A stretch of 64,000 bases of DNA from Dinoroseobacter sp049800835 (GTDB lineage Bacteria > Pseudomonadota > Alphaproteobacteria > Rhodobacterales > Rhodobacteraceae): NCBI RefSeq assembly GCF_049800835.1, contig NZ_JBNAFU010000006.1, positions 1-64,000 of the forward strand, written 5' to 3'. Made by a program: the position numbers and the translations under genes. The notes under the pieces were generated by a model. That model was not told the DNA's origin. It saw nothing but the letters and a program-made list of their open reading frames with translations, and ran no database searches. Below are positions 1-8,436 of this stretch, in pieces (positions within the stretch are counted from its first letter, which is position 1; every line of letters begins with the position of its first letter).

Positions 1-394
1 GCCCATGCGCGAACGCGCGCCGCCCGCACGGCAGCACTGGTGGCTGTGTTTGGTAAGCGTGGGGCGCTGCCCCTCGCGCTCCCCGAGGTATTTGGGCACA
101 AAAGAAGGGACAGGGCATGGTTCAGGCAATGCGGAGTGCGATCCCGCTGTTGGAGGTGGCAGCGTCCGGTCCCAACCGCGAAGCCTGCGCCGGACCCGGG
201 ATTGTTTGGGGTGCGACCTTGGCTGACGATCGCCTTGGCGGCGCGCACCTTTGGTGCGCCCGGCACGGAGATCTCTTGCGAGGACCGCGAATGGCACGGA
301 TGCCAGAGGACGCGCCGCCTGTCGGCCGAGATGTTTCCACCGCGCACCGGGGCGGCCAAAGCGTCGGCCCGGGGGCGGACAGAGGAGCGGCTTA
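1..394. other. unassigned segment upstream of paaB
   Basis: No recognisable protein family is encoded here. paaA (the epoxidase catalytic subunit) would normally precede paaB, but none of the three forward frames reads as a PaaA C-terminus with a sensible stop. The first dozen codons of frame 1 are rich in Ala and Arg and could be a PaaA tail, but that frame stays open until base 486, inside paaB. Either paaA ends before this window and this is a spacer, or the segment carries a frameshift. The only candidate gene is the weak ORF at 117-395. Confidence 0.4.
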
Positions 395-395
395 A
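117..395 (+). CDS. hypothetical small protein (weak candidate)
   Basis: This is a 92-codon frame I do not recognise. It is listed because an AGAAGGGA ribosome binding site lies 5-6 bases before the ATG and because its TAA overlaps the paaB ATG (TAATG), an arrangement typical of translational coupling. Against it, the residues are dominated by Gly, Ala, Arg and Pro, there is no domain-like hydrophobic pattern, and third-position bases are less GC-biased than in paaB. It may be a chance frame in a spacer between paaA and paaB. Confidence 0.25.
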   Translation: MVQAMRSAIPLLEVAASGPNREACAGPGIVWGATLADDRLGGAHLWCARHGDLLRGPRMARMPEDAPPVGRDVSTAHRGGQSVGPGADRGAA

Positions 396-679
396 TGGCC
401 GGGGATACGCCACTTTGGGAGGTTTTTATCCGTCCTCGCAACGGGCTCGCGCACAAGCATGTCGGGTCTTTGCATGCCGCCGATGAGGTGCTGGCCTTGC
501 AGGCGGCACGCGATGTCTATACGCGCCGCGGGGAAGGCACGTCCATCTGGGTCGTACCTTCCGAGGCGATCACGGCCTCTGACCCGAACGCAGCGGAAGA
601 GATGTTCGATCCGGCGGCGGACAAGGTTTATCGCCACCCGAGTTTCTACGACATACCCGACGACGTGGGGCACATGTGA
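395..679 (+). CDS. paaB: 1,2-phenylacetyl-CoA epoxidase subunit PaaB
   Basis: This is the small subunit of the multicomponent oxygenase that epoxidises the ring of phenylacetyl-CoA in aerobic phenylacetate degradation. The 94 residues match the usual size, and the N-terminus reads PLWEVFIRPRNGLAHKHVGS followed by a conserved stretch around TSIWVVPSEAI. PaaB is not catalytic; in the family it bridges PaaA-PaaC units. The chosen ATG is where family similarity begins, although the frame is open further upstream. Its TGA overlaps the paaC ATG (TGATG), so the two are probably translationally coupled. Confidence 0.95.
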   Translation: MAGDTPLWEVFIRPRNGLAHKHVGSLHAADEVLALQAARDVYTRRGEGTSIWVVPSEAITASDPNAAEEMFDPAADKVYRHPSFYDIPDDVGHM

Positions 680-1419
680 TGGTCCATCTTGCGCTGATCG
701 AGTTGGCAGACGATCACCTGATTCTCGGGCACAGGTTGTCGGAATGGTGTGGCCACGCGCCGATGCTGGAAGAGGACCTCGCGCTGCCGAACATGGCGCT
801 GGATCTGATCGGCACGGCGCGTACGCTCTACTCCCATGCGGCCGTGCTCGAAGGGGCAGGGCGGAGTGAGGATGATCTGGCGTTTCTGCGGGTGGAGCGG
901 GAATATCGCAACCTGCTGCTGGTAGAGCGTCCCAACGGGGATTTCGCCCAGACGATGCTTCGGCAGCTCTACTTCGCGGCATTCATGGCTCCGTACTGGC
1001 ACGCGGCACTGGACAGCCGTGATGACATTGTGCGCGGTGTTGCAGGGAAAGCCGCCAAAGAAATGGCTTACCATATCCGCCATGCGGGTGAATGGGTGAT
1101 CCGCCTCGGCGATGGGACCGAGGAAAGTGCTTCGCGGATGGCCTTCGCGGTGGAGGAATTGCACCGTTTCACCGAAGAGTTGTTCGAGACATCCGACGTT
1201 GGCGGCGCTGCCCACCACGAGGGCGTTCTTCCGGACCGATCGGCTTTGCGCCCTGCATGGGCTGCGACCATTGCAGAAGTGTTCGACCAGTCCGGGCTGC
1301 AAGTTCCTGAGGTTTTTGCCCAGACCGGTGGACGCGTGGGTCTGCACGGGGAATGTCTTGGGCATCTTCTGGCGGAGATGCAGTACATGCAGCGCGTGTA
1401 TCCGGGGGCGCAATGGTAG
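679..1419 (+). CDS. paaC: 1,2-phenylacetyl-CoA epoxidase subunit PaaC
   Basis: This is the structural ferritin-like subunit that pairs with the diiron subunit PaaA. The 246-residue protein is almost all helical. It begins ALIELADDHLILGHRLSEW and contains the family stretch EYRNLLLVERPNGDFAQT near residue 75 and KEMAYHIRHAGEWVIRLGDG near residue 130. A GTG three bases upstream is possible, but the ATG overlapping the paaB stop is the standard start. The last seven bases overlap paaD, so paaBCDE reads as one transcript. Confidence 0.96.
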   Translation: MVHLALIELADDHLILGHRLSEWCGHAPMLEEDLALPNMALDLIGTARTLYSHAAVLEGAGRSEDDLAFLRVEREYRNLLLVERPNGDFAQTMLRQLYFAAFMAPYWHAALDSRDDIVRGVAGKAAKEMAYHIRHAGEWVIRLGDGTEESASRMAFAVEELHRFTEELFETSDVGGAAHHEGVLPDRSALRPAWAATIAEVFDQSGLQVPEVFAQTGGRVGLHGECLGHLLAEMQYMQRVYPGAQW

Positions 1420-1898
1420 TGGTGTTGGATCAGGCCAGGGCGTGGGCCGCGGCAGCCGCGGTTCCCGACCCGGAGGTCCCCTGCGTGACCGTCGCTGAGC
1501 TGGGCATTTTGCGATGGGTTGAGCTGCGCGATGGAGTGGCAGTTGCGGGGGTGTCGCCGACCTACTCCGGGTGTCCGGCCGTTCTGGCGATCGAGCTGGC
1601 GATCGAAGCCGCCTTGCGGGAGGCCGGGTTCGAGGCGGAGGTGCAGCGCGTTCTAGCCCCGCCATGGACGACGGACTGGATCACCGAGACGGGTCGCGAA
1701 AAGCTTCGGAAATATGGAATTGCGCCCCCCGAAGGCACAGCTGGCAAGGGCGCACTTTTCGCCGATCCCATTGTGCCGTGTCCCCGCTGCGGCGCGCGTC
1801 AGACGGAAAAGATCAGCGCGTTCGGGTCGACAGCTTGCAAAGCACAGTACCGGTGCATGACCTGTGCCGAACCATTCGATTACTTCAAATGCATCTGA
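1413..1898 (+). CDS. paaD: phenylacetate degradation protein PaaD (SUF/MIP18-like)
   Basis: PaaD is a MIP18/DUF59-type protein thought to help assemble an iron-sulfur or diiron centre of the epoxidase. The 161-residue product has the DUF59 core with the signature SPTYSGCPAV near residue 50. Its C-terminal Cys-rich tail (CPRCGAR, then CKAQYRCMTC and a final Cys) is typical of PaaD and suited to metal binding. The ATG at 1413 lies inside the end of paaC. An earlier in-frame start would only add residues without family similarity. Confidence 0.94.
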   Translation: MVVVLDQARAWAAAAAVPDPEVPCVTVAELGILRWVELRDGVAVAGVSPTYSGCPAVLAIELAIEAALREAGFEAEVQRVLAPPWTTDWITETGREKLRKYGIAPPEGTAGKGALFADPIVPCPRCGARQTEKISAFGSTACKAQYRCMTCAEPFDYFKCI

Positions 1899-1905
1899 GG
1901 CACTT

Positions 1906-2952
1906 GTGTTCCATCCGTTGACCATATCGGAGGTGCGGGCAGAAGGGACCGAGGCGGTGGCCCTTACCTTCGACGTGCCGGAGAGTCTAACCCGGGCGTT
2001 TGCCTTTCAACCCGGGCAATTCCTGACACTGCGCGCCGAAATCGGTGGCGCTGACCTACGGCGCAGCTACTCGATCGCTGCCGCGCCGGGTGCGGGTTTG
2101 ACTGTTGGCGTACGCCATGTCCTGGGCGGTGCCTTTTCAAGCTTCGCGCAGGGTTTGAAAGCGGGCGATACGCTCCAGGTAATGCCGCCGGAAGGGCGGT
2201 TTGTCTGGAACGGAGCACAGAATGTCCTGTTGATCGCGGCGGGCTCAGGCGTCACTCCCATGGTGTCGATTGCCGAGGCGGCCCTGGCGGACGGGGCCGA
2301 AGTCGCACTGGTCTATGGCAACCGCCGGACCGATACGATCATGTTTCGCAGCGCGCTCGAAGCGCTCAAGGACAAACATCTCGACCGTTTAAGCCTGATC
2401 CATGTCCTGAGCAGGGAACCTCAGGATGTGGCGCTGTTTTCCGGTCGCATCACATCTGACAGGATCCTGGCCCTTACCGACGCCGGGCTGATCGCGCCGT
2501 CCGACGCGGACGCGATCTATATTTGCGGCCCGCAAGCGATGACCGCGGGCGTGGAGAGCGCCTTGACCCGGCTGGACGTGCCAGAGGAGCGGATCAGGAC
2601 CGAACTTTTCACGACGATGGACGGGTTTGTCTTGCCAACACCATCCGTCACGCGGGCCAGCGCGGAGGGCGACGTGCCCATCACCCTGAAACTGGACGGC
2701 GCCGAGCGGCAGATCACCATGACGCCGGAGGACGTATCCGTTCTTGCGGCTGCGGCGCGGGCGGGGCTGGAACTGCCGTATTCTTGCCGGGGGGGAATGT
2801 GTTGCACCTGCCGGTGCCGCGTGACCGAGGGCAGTACCGACATGGCCGCGAACTACTCGCTGGAGCCTTGGGAGCTTGAGGCCGGGTTCACGCTTGCCTG
2901 CCAGGCCCGGCCGACATCGGCAACGCTTGCGCTGGATTTCGACGCAGTTTGA
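1906..2952 (+). CDS. paaE: 1,2-phenylacetyl-CoA epoxidase reductase PaaE
   Basis: PaaE is the NAD(P)H-dependent reductase that feeds electrons to the PaaABC oxygenase. It has a ferredoxin-reductase FAD domain at about residues 1-100 (RRSYSIA flavin motif), an NAD(P)-binding domain at about 105-235 (AAGSGVTPM), and a plant-type 2Fe-2S domain at the C-terminus with CRGGMCCTC and a later Cys. The start is taken as GTG 1906, because a GAGG site lies five bases upstream and the protein then begins FHPLTI like other PaaE. Only seven bases separate it from paaD. The length of 348 residues is normal. Confidence 0.95.
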   Translation: MFHPLTISEVRAEGTEAVALTFDVPESLTRAFAFQPGQFLTLRAEIGGADLRRSYSIAAAPGAGLTVGVRHVLGGAFSSFAQGLKAGDTLQVMPPEGRFVWNGAQNVLLIAAGSGVTPMVSIAEAALADGAEVALVYGNRRTDTIMFRSALEALKDKHLDRLSLIHVLSREPQDVALFSGRITSDRILALTDAGLIAPSDADAIYICGPQAMTAGVESALTRLDVPEERIRTELFTTMDGFVLPTPSVTRASAEGDVPITLKLDGAERQITMTPEDVSVLAAAARAGLELPYSCRGGMCCTCRCRVTEGSTDMAANYSLEPWELEAGFTLACQARPTSATLALDFDAV

Positions 2953-3027
2953 CCGACCGGCCAGTTTCGGGTTGCGAAGCCTGTCGTGCTGGCCTCATCC
3001 TGCACCCACCGGAACACGGAGCACGCC

Positions 3028-4497
3028 ATGACCAGCCTGATCGAAACGCCGTCCTCTGCAGACCTGCAGAGCTTCGACGACGCTGAGGCAGCGGTCGCAC
3101 AGCTTCAGAACCTCTATACCGAAGCAACGACATTCCTGAGCGACCGGTTCTCCGAGGCCGTAAAGGGGGGCGTGCCGGATCGCCGCTACAGGGCGTTCTA
3201 CCCCGAGATCCGCGTCACAACGACTTCGTTTGGCCAGATCGACAGCCGTTTGTCTTTTGGCCATGTGGCGGAACCGGGCCGGTATTCGACCACCGTGACA
3301 CGCCCGGATCTGTTCGCGAACTACCTGCGTCAGCAGATCGATCTGCTGATCAAGAACCACGGGATCACGGTAGAGGTTGGCCCTTCGACGACGCCGATCC
3401 CCTTGCATTTCGCGATGGGGGTCGGGGCCGAGGTGGCCGTGCCGCAAGAAGGTGTGCTGAGCTTCACCTTGCGGGACGTGTTCGATGTGCCAGACCTCTC
3501 CACAACCAACGACGCCATCGTCAATGGCTATGAGTTCGTACACGAGGACGGGTCCGGCCCCCTTGCTCCGTTCACCGCGCAGCGCATCGACTACTCACTG
3601 GCCCGCTTGCAGCACTATACCGCCACGGCGGCCGAGCACTTCCAGAACTACGTGCTGTTCACGAATTACCAGTTTTACGTCGACGAGTTCATCGCCTTCG
3701 CCCGCGCGGCTCTGGCCGATCCCGACAGCGGCTACACATCCTTCGTCGCCCCGGGCAATCAGGTGATCACCGACCCTGATGGCGTGATCGAGACGTTGCC
3801 GAAACCGCCACAGATGCCGACCTATCATCTGACCTGCGCAAAGGGTGCCGGGATCACCCTCGTCAATATCGGGGTGGGGCCGTCGAACGCGAAAACCGCC
3901 ACGGACCATATTGCCGTGTTGCGCCCGCACGCCTGGTTGATGCTGGGACACTGTGCGGGTTTGCGAAACACGCAGAGTCTTGGGGATTTCGTTCTGGCAC
4001 ATGCCTATCTGCGCGAGGATCACGTGCTGGATGACGACCTGCCGATCTGGGTGCCGATCCCGGCGTTGGCGGAGATTCAGATCGCGCTGGAACACGCGGT
4101 CGAAGAGGTCAGCGAACTGACGGGTTACGATCTGAAACGGATCATGCGCACAGGCACGGTGGCTACCATCGACAACCGCAACTGGGAGTTGCGCGACCAG
4201 TCCGGCCCGGTGCAGCGGCTGAGCCAATCGCGCGCCATCGCCCTCGATATGGAAAGCGCCACGATCGCGGCAAATGGGTTCAGGTTTCGGGTCCCCTACG
4301 GAACGCTCTTGTGCGTTTCGGACAAGCCGCTCCATGGGGAGTTGAAGCTGCCGGGCATGGCCAGTGCGTTTTATACAACGCAGGTGCAACGCCATTTGAA
4401 AATCGGTATCCGCGCCATGGAGTCCCTACGTGAAACGCCGCTGGAGCGCATTCATTCCCGAAAACTGCGCAGCTTCACCGAGACCGCGTTCCTTTGA
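3028..4497 (+). CDS. amn: AMP nucleosidase
   Basis: This cytoplasmic enzyme hydrolyses AMP to adenine and ribose 5-phosphate in purine turnover. The 489-residue protein matches the long bacterial Amn family, with an N-terminal regulatory region and a C-terminal nucleoside-phosphorylase-like catalytic domain containing TFVNIGVG-like (TLVNIGVGPSNAKTATDHIA) and ALDMESATIAANG segments. The ATG at 3028 follows a GGAG site. A longer in-frame start at 2986 adds residues that do not resemble the family. It stands alone, 75 bases after paaE on the same strand. Confidence 0.94.
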   Translation: MTSLIETPSSADLQSFDDAEAAVAQLQNLYTEATTFLSDRFSEAVKGGVPDRRYRAFYPEIRVTTTSFGQIDSRLSFGHVAEPGRYSTTVTRPDLFANYLRQQIDLLIKNHGITVEVGPSTTPIPLHFAMGVGAEVAVPQEGVLSFTLRDVFDVPDLSTTNDAIVNGYEFVHEDGSGPLAPFTAQRIDYSLARLQHYTATAAEHFQNYVLFTNYQFYVDEFIAFARAALADPDSGYTSFVAPGNQVITDPDGVIETLPKPPQMPTYHLTCAKGAGITLVNIGVGPSNAKTATDHIAVLRPHAWLMLGHCAGLRNTQSLGDFVLAHAYLREDHVLDDDLPIWVPIPALAEIQIALEHAVEEVSELTGYDLKRIMRTGTVATIDNRNWELRDQSGPVQRLSQSRAIALDMESATIAANGFRFRVPYGTLLCVSDKPLHGELKLPGMASAFYTTQVQRHLKIGIRAMESLRETPLERIHSRKLRSFTETAFL

Positions 4498-4629
4498 CCT
4501 AGGGTAAAGCGCCAGAAACCGCGTTTTTCAGTGATTTTCGGCGAATCCGCTCTTGTTTCGCCTGCGAATCGCTTGTTTAGCTATGGCACCAGCTTCTGGA
4601 TAAGAAGAATACGCTACAGGGAGAGACAG

Positions 4630-4920
4630 ATGGCGCAGAAACCGCTCACAAAAACGCAACTCGTGGCTGCATTGGCCGAGGGTGCAGACATGGACAAGAA
4701 ATCCGCAGGTGCGGCTCTTGATGCATTGATCAAGATCATCACGGATGAGGTGTCCGGCGGCGGCGCAGTCACCCTGCCCGGGATCGGCAAAGTCTATTGC
4801 CGCGAGCGCCCTGAGCGTATGGTCCGCAACCCAGCAACGGGTGAGCAGATCAAGAAAGACGCCGACAAGGTGGTCAAGGTGACCATCGCAAAGGCACTGA
4901 AAGACAGCGTCAACGGCTGA
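4630..4920 (+). CDS. hup: HU family DNA-binding protein
   Basis: This is a small nucleoid protein that bends DNA without strong sequence preference. The 96-residue product has the HU/IHF fold: KPLTKTQLVAALAE in the first helix, a GIGKVY turn, then the arm motif RNPATGEQIK with the intercalating Pro. It is slightly longer than E. coli HU. The start at 4630 is preceded by GGGAGAG. The frame is open upstream to 4531, but that extension is not HU-like. A strong terminator follows at once, so this is a monocistronic unit. Confidence 0.95.
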   Translation: MAQKPLTKTQLVAALAEGADMDKKSAGAALDALIKIITDEVSGGGAVTLPGIGKVYCRERPERMVRNPATGEQIKKDADKVVKVTIAKALKDSVNG

Positions 4921-4947
4921 TCCAGCCCGCATCACATGACGATCAAG

Positions 4948-4975
4948 GGGCCGCCATCGCGCGGCCCGTTTTTTT
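4948..4975 (+). terminator. rho-independent terminator of hup
   Basis: A perfect seven-base-pair stem, GGGCCGC with GCGGCCC, closes a six-base loop and runs into a tract of seven T. It sits 27 bases after the HU stop and just before the EamA gene, which argues for the later start chosen for that gene. Confidence 0.9.
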
Positions 4976-4986
4976 GGAAGACCGCG

Positions 4987-5862
4987 ATGGACCTGCGTGC
5001 AATCGGAATGGGGTTTGCCTTTGCCCTTATGTGGTCGAGCGCGTTTACATCGGCTCGAATTATCGTGGCGGCCGCCCCCCCTCTGACCACGCTGTCGCTG
5101 CGGTTCTTCGCCTCCGGTCTGTTGGCGGTGCTGATTGCCCGCATGCTTGGCCAGAGCTTTCGCCTGACCCCGGCGCAATGGCGCGCGACCATCCTGTTCG
5201 GCATCTGCCAGAACGCGCTGTACCTCGGCATGAACTTCGTCGCGATGCAGACGGTGGAGGCGTCTCTGGCCGCGATCATCGCCTCCACGATGCCGTTGGT
5301 GGTGGGGTTGGTCGGCTGGCTGGTTCTCCGCGAACGGATCGGCTGGATGGGGCAGGCCGGTCTGATCCTGGGCGTCATCGGCGTTGTGATCATCATGGGC
5401 GCACGCCTGCAAGCCGGGGTCGACATCTGGGGTGTGGTGTTGTGCGTGATCGGGGTGCTGGCACTGGGCTTCGCCACGCTCGCCTTGCGCAGCGCCTCGT
5501 CCGGCGGAAACCTGATGGCCGTCGTCGGCTTGCAGATGCTGATCGGCGGGGCAGTTCTTGCCGTATTCGGTGCGCCGTTCGAGGCTTGGGAGGTTACCTG
5601 GAGTTGGCAACTGATCGCGGCGTTCACCTATACCACCCTCGTCCCCGGTTTGGCGGCGACGTTTGTGTGGTTCCTGTTGGTGGAGCGGATCGGCGCAGTT
5701 CGTGCGGCGACCTTTCACTTCCTCAACCCGGTCTTCGGCGTGGCTATCGCAGCGGCACTTCTGGGTGAAAGCCTGAGCCTGCGCGACGTGGTCGGGGTGG
5801 TCGTTGTGACGGTAGCAATCCTGCTGGTACAGCTCGCACGTGGGGATGCGAAACAGACCTAG
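4987..5862 (+). CDS. EamA/DMT family transporter
   Basis: This is an inner-membrane transporter of the drug/metabolite superfamily. The 291 residues form about ten hydrophobic segments in two EamA repeats; the first repeat contains ALMWSSAFTSAR and the second ends with FHFLNPVFGVAIA and a LGESLSLRD turn. Substrate cannot be predicted; relatives export amino acids, nucleobases or other metabolites. The ATG at 4987 follows GGAAG at good spacing. An in-frame ATG at 4936 would put the start upstream of the HU terminator and is rejected. The last four bases overlap the stop of the convergent gene. Confidence 0.92.
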   Translation: MDLRAIGMGFAFALMWSSAFTSARIIVAAAPPLTTLSLRFFASGLLAVLIARMLGQSFRLTPAQWRATILFGICQNALYLGMNFVAMQTVEASLAAIIASTMPLVVGLVGWLVLRERIGWMGQAGLILGVIGVVIIMGARLQAGVDIWGVVLCVIGVLALGFATLALRSASSGGNLMAVVGLQMLIGGAVLAVFGAPFEAWEVTWSWQLIAAFTYTTLVPGLAATFVWFLLVERIGAVRAATFHFLNPVFGVAIAAALLGESLSLRDVVGVVVVTVAILLVQLARGDAKQT

Positions 5863-6338
5863 TCGTCGAGCGATCCATGAATGGCAAACTGCTCAAGCCC
5901 GGCAGCCTCGGCCTGAATGGAGCGATAGCTTTCTCGCACGCCGGATTCCGTCAGTTCGCGCGCCACGGTCAGCAATGTGTTGGGGTCATGATCCTCGCAC
6001 AACTCCACCATCTGCGCGATCTCGTCCTTGGCAACACCCATTGCCGCTTCGACCGACGGGGCTCCGTAGAGGTCCACGAAATGCCGGGCAAGAGCTTGTT
6101 CCAGCCATGTGATTTCGGCGGGTTCCACCTGCGTTACAGCCACAAATGTCACGCGGCCGAAGGTTTCCATCCCGAGCCACCCATTTGCGAAAGCCTGCCG
6201 CGCCTTTCCTTCCAGATCCGCTTCTGCCCAGTTGGAAAACTCGAACCCGCCCGAGATGCACCACTCGCCCGTGCGCGCAGGGCTGTGGAAGATGCGCGTG
6301 TCGCTCTCGTCAAAATGAATGGCACGGGCAAGTTTCAT
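5859..6338 (-). CDS. DUF6505 family protein
   Basis: This is a 159-residue protein of unknown function that I match to DUF6505 by its opening KLARAIHFDESDTRIF and by GEWCISGGFEFSNW. It is soluble, with no signal peptide. It is the last gene of a four-gene operon in which each start overlaps the previous stop as ATGA, next to a lipoate-ligase-like protein and Mrp. The context suggests a role in cofactor or iron-sulfur handling, but that is inference only. Confidence 0.8.
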   Translation of the reverse strand: MKLARAIHFDESDTRIFHSPARTGEWCISGGFEFSNWAEADLEGKARQAFANGWLGMETFGRVTFVAVTQVEPAEITWLEQALARHFVDLYGAPSVEAAMGVAKDEIAQMVELCEDHDPNTLLTVARELTESGVRESYRSIQAEAAGLEQFAIHGSLDD

Positions 6339-7084
6339 CTTTCGTTTCCTTTCTCAAGTAGCTTGCGCAGGGGCAGGACATGTGTGTCCTCCCCCTGCCG
6401 CAGCAGCATCCCGAAATGCTCGTCCACGCCCATGAACGTGCCCTTGTATCCCGTGCCCCCCAGCGTGAAATCCACGTCCTCTCCGACGCTGCGAGCCAGC
6501 CCGCGCCACTCGGTATGCAAGGCGCGGGGGCCCTCGGACTCGAGCCGGCTGATCCAGACAAGCGTATGGCGGACCCACGCCTCCAGCAGGTGGATCGTGT
6601 CCACCTCTGCGCAGCCTTCCTCGAAAAGACAGGTGTCCTCGGGCGTCAGACCGGGTGTGTCAGGATCGGGTGGCATGACCGGCAGCGTCAGACCGACCAC
6701 GATCCAGTCTGGCTCTGCCGTGCCGTCGGATGTCGACGCGGCAACGCTCAACTGCCCGCAGCGCGCGCCGTTGACATAGATTTGACCGTCCCAGCTCAGG
6801 TGTACGCCAACCTCGGGCGGGGCAAGTGCGCCGAGCGCGTTCTGAAACCCGACGCCGCAGGCCTTGAACACCGGCATTGCCTCGTCCAGCGGTTGCTCGG
6901 GGGCGAAGACGATCGCCGCTTTCATGTCGGTCGCCGCAGGGGCGTAGACCACAAGCCCGGCATCGCACCCCAGCGCGGCTTCCGCGCAGGCCTTTGTGAA
7001 CGGATCGATACCCGCCGAAACTTCCAGCCCGGAAAAAAGGGGCGGAAAGTGCGGCTCGGTGGGCTTGAGTTCCAGATCGCTCAT
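6335..7084 (-). CDS. biotin/lipoate A/B ligase family protein (DUF4444)
   Basis: This 249-residue protein resembles the alphaproteobacterial ligase-like family with a C-terminal DUF4444 region. It has an N-terminal LplA/BirA-like fold (PPLFSGLEV, later DGQIYVNGARCGQLS) and a C-terminal SH3-like part (GTGYKGTFMGVDEHFGMLLR). The catalytic lysine pattern of true lipoate ligases is not obvious, so the activity is uncertain. It overlaps mrp upstream and the DUF6505 gene downstream by four bases each. Confidence 0.8.
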   Translation of the reverse strand: MSDLELKPTEPHFPPLFSGLEVSAGIDPFTKACAEAALGCDAGLVVYAPAATDMKAAIVFAPEQPLDEAMPVFKACGVGFQNALGALAPPEVGVHLSWDGQIYVNGARCGQLSVAASTSDGTAEPDWIVVGLTLPVMPPDPDTPGLTPEDTCLFEEGCAEVDTIHLLEAWVRHTLVWISRLESEGPRALHTEWRGLARSVGEDVDFTLGGTGYKGTFMGVDEHFGMLLRQGEDTHVLPLRKLLEKGNER

Positions 7085-8154
7085 GCGTTGCCGTCGACGA
7101 TCAACTGTTTGGCGACCTTGCGGAAGGCCTCGGCCTGCGGTGATTGCGGCTGGCTGACCACCACCGGCGCCCCGCCATCGGCAGCCTGGCGGATCGCGAT
7201 GTTCAGCGGGATTTCGGCCATGACCGGAACGCCGAGCTTTGCGGCTTCGGCCTTCACACCGCCATTGCCGAACACATGCTCCTCATGCCCGCAATTCGAA
7301 CAGACATGGGTGGACATGTTTTCGATCATCCCGAGGATCGGTGTGCCAAGCTTGTTGAACATGTCGATCCCCTTGCGCGCATCCAGAAGCGCGATGTCCT
7401 GCGGGGTCGATACGATCACCGCGCCGGTCACATCGGCTTTCTGCGCAAGCGTCATCTGCACATCTCCGGTGCCGGGCGGCAGGTCGACCAGCAGGATATC
7501 GAGCGCGCCCCACTGCACCTGGTTCAGCATCTGCTGCAAGGCCCCCATCAACATCGGTCCACGCCAGACAACCGCTTCGTTCTCACCGGTCATCAGGCCA
7601 AGCGACATCATCGTGACGCCGTGGTTGCGCATCGGCAGGATGGTCTTGCCATCCGGGCTGGCCGGACGGCCCGAAATGCCCAGCATCCGCGGTTGGCTGG
7701 GGCCGTAGACATCCGCATCCAGCAGGCCCACGCGGCGGCCCTCTGCGGCCAGGGCGCAGGCGAGGTTTGCCGTGACGGTGGATTTGCCGACGCCACCCTT
7801 GCCCGAGGCGATTGCGACGATCCGATCAATGCCGGGGATCTTCTGCGGGCCCTTTGGCTCTGCCGCCTTCGCCTTGCCGGATTTCAGATCCGGTGGTGCC
7901 GCCGGAGAGGAGTGCGCGGTCAGCACGGCGGAGACCGACGCGACGCCCTCAAGCGCCTTCAATCTGGCTTCGGCCTCGGCCCGCGCGGGTTCGATCTGCT
8001 TGGCCCGGGTCGGGTCGACCTCGATCACGAAGCGCACCGCCCCGTCGTCGACTGTCAATGCGCGCACCATTCCCGACGAAACCAGATCGCCACCGCCTGT
8101 TGGATCCTGAACCTGTTTCAGGGTTTCCAGTACGTCCTCACGGGTCACGCTCAT
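7081..8154 (-). CDS. mrp: Mrp/ApbC/NBP35 family iron-sulfur carrier ATPase
   Basis: This P-loop ATPase carries and delivers 4Fe-4S clusters in the cytoplasm. The 357-residue protein has an N-terminal DUF59/MIP18 domain (about 1-90), a deviant Walker A ASGKGGVGKST near residue 113, a DLPPGTGD motif, and the CSNC pair near residue 280 that holds the bridging cluster. It sits second in the minus-strand operon, after DUF6494. The many iron-sulfur proteins of the adjacent formate dehydrogenase region are possible clients, though Mrp is a general factor. Confidence 0.94.
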   Translation of the reverse strand: MSVTREDVLETLKQVQDPTGGGDLVSSGMVRALTVDDGAVRFVIEVDPTRAKQIEPARAEAEARLKALEGVASVSAVLTAHSSPAAPPDLKSGKAKAAEPKGPQKIPGIDRIVAIASGKGGVGKSTVTANLACALAAEGRRVGLLDADVYGPSQPRMLGISGRPASPDGKTILPMRNHGVTMMSLGLMTGENEAVVWRGPMLMGALQQMLNQVQWGALDILLVDLPPGTGDVQMTLAQKADVTGAVIVSTPQDIALLDARKGIDMFNKLGTPILGMIENMSTHVCSNCGHEEHVFGNGGVKAEAAKLGVPVMAEIPLNIAIRQAADGGAPVVVSQPQSPQAEAFRKVAKQLIVDGNA

Positions 8155-8348
8155 GCGGCCGGACCTTTGATCTTGCCGGTCACGACATGCTCCAGATCAA
8201 GGCCGTCAATGGTCAGCACGACCTTGGCCTCATAGGTTTTGCCCGTACCGCCATCTGCCCCGCGGATCGCGTCCTCGATCGCCTGTTGGGAGGTCACGCC
8301 GACCTGCTTGAGGAACTTCCGCATGCTCATGTTGAACTCGTCGCTCAT
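8151..8348 (-). CDS. DUF6494 family small protein
   Basis: This 65-residue protein starts MSDEFNMSMRKFLKQVGVTS and contains a short beta-rich second half (VVLTIDGLDLEHVVTGKI), matching DUF6494. The function is unknown. It heads the operon with mrp, and its stop overlaps the mrp start (ATGA), which suggests a coupled product. Confidence 0.82.
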   Translation of the reverse strand: MSDEFNMSMRKFLKQVGVTSQQAIEDAIRGADGGTGKTYEAKVVLTIDGLDLEHVVTGKIKGPAA

Positions 8349-8436
8349 CCGATTACCCCTTCTTTTCCACCCGTTGACGGGTCTTTGATCTGACGTTTAG
8401 TCTTGAGGCCCGCATCCCCGGAACGGGAGGTCCCCG

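Noticed and set aside
1..486. C-terminus of PaaA in frame 1
   Set aside because: Only a dozen Ala/Arg-rich codons look suitable, and the frame runs on into paaB; too weak to annotate.
4936..4986. Upstream ATG for the EamA transporter
   Set aside because: It would place the start before the HU terminator and add a non-hydrophobic leader; ATG 4987 has the ribosome binding site.
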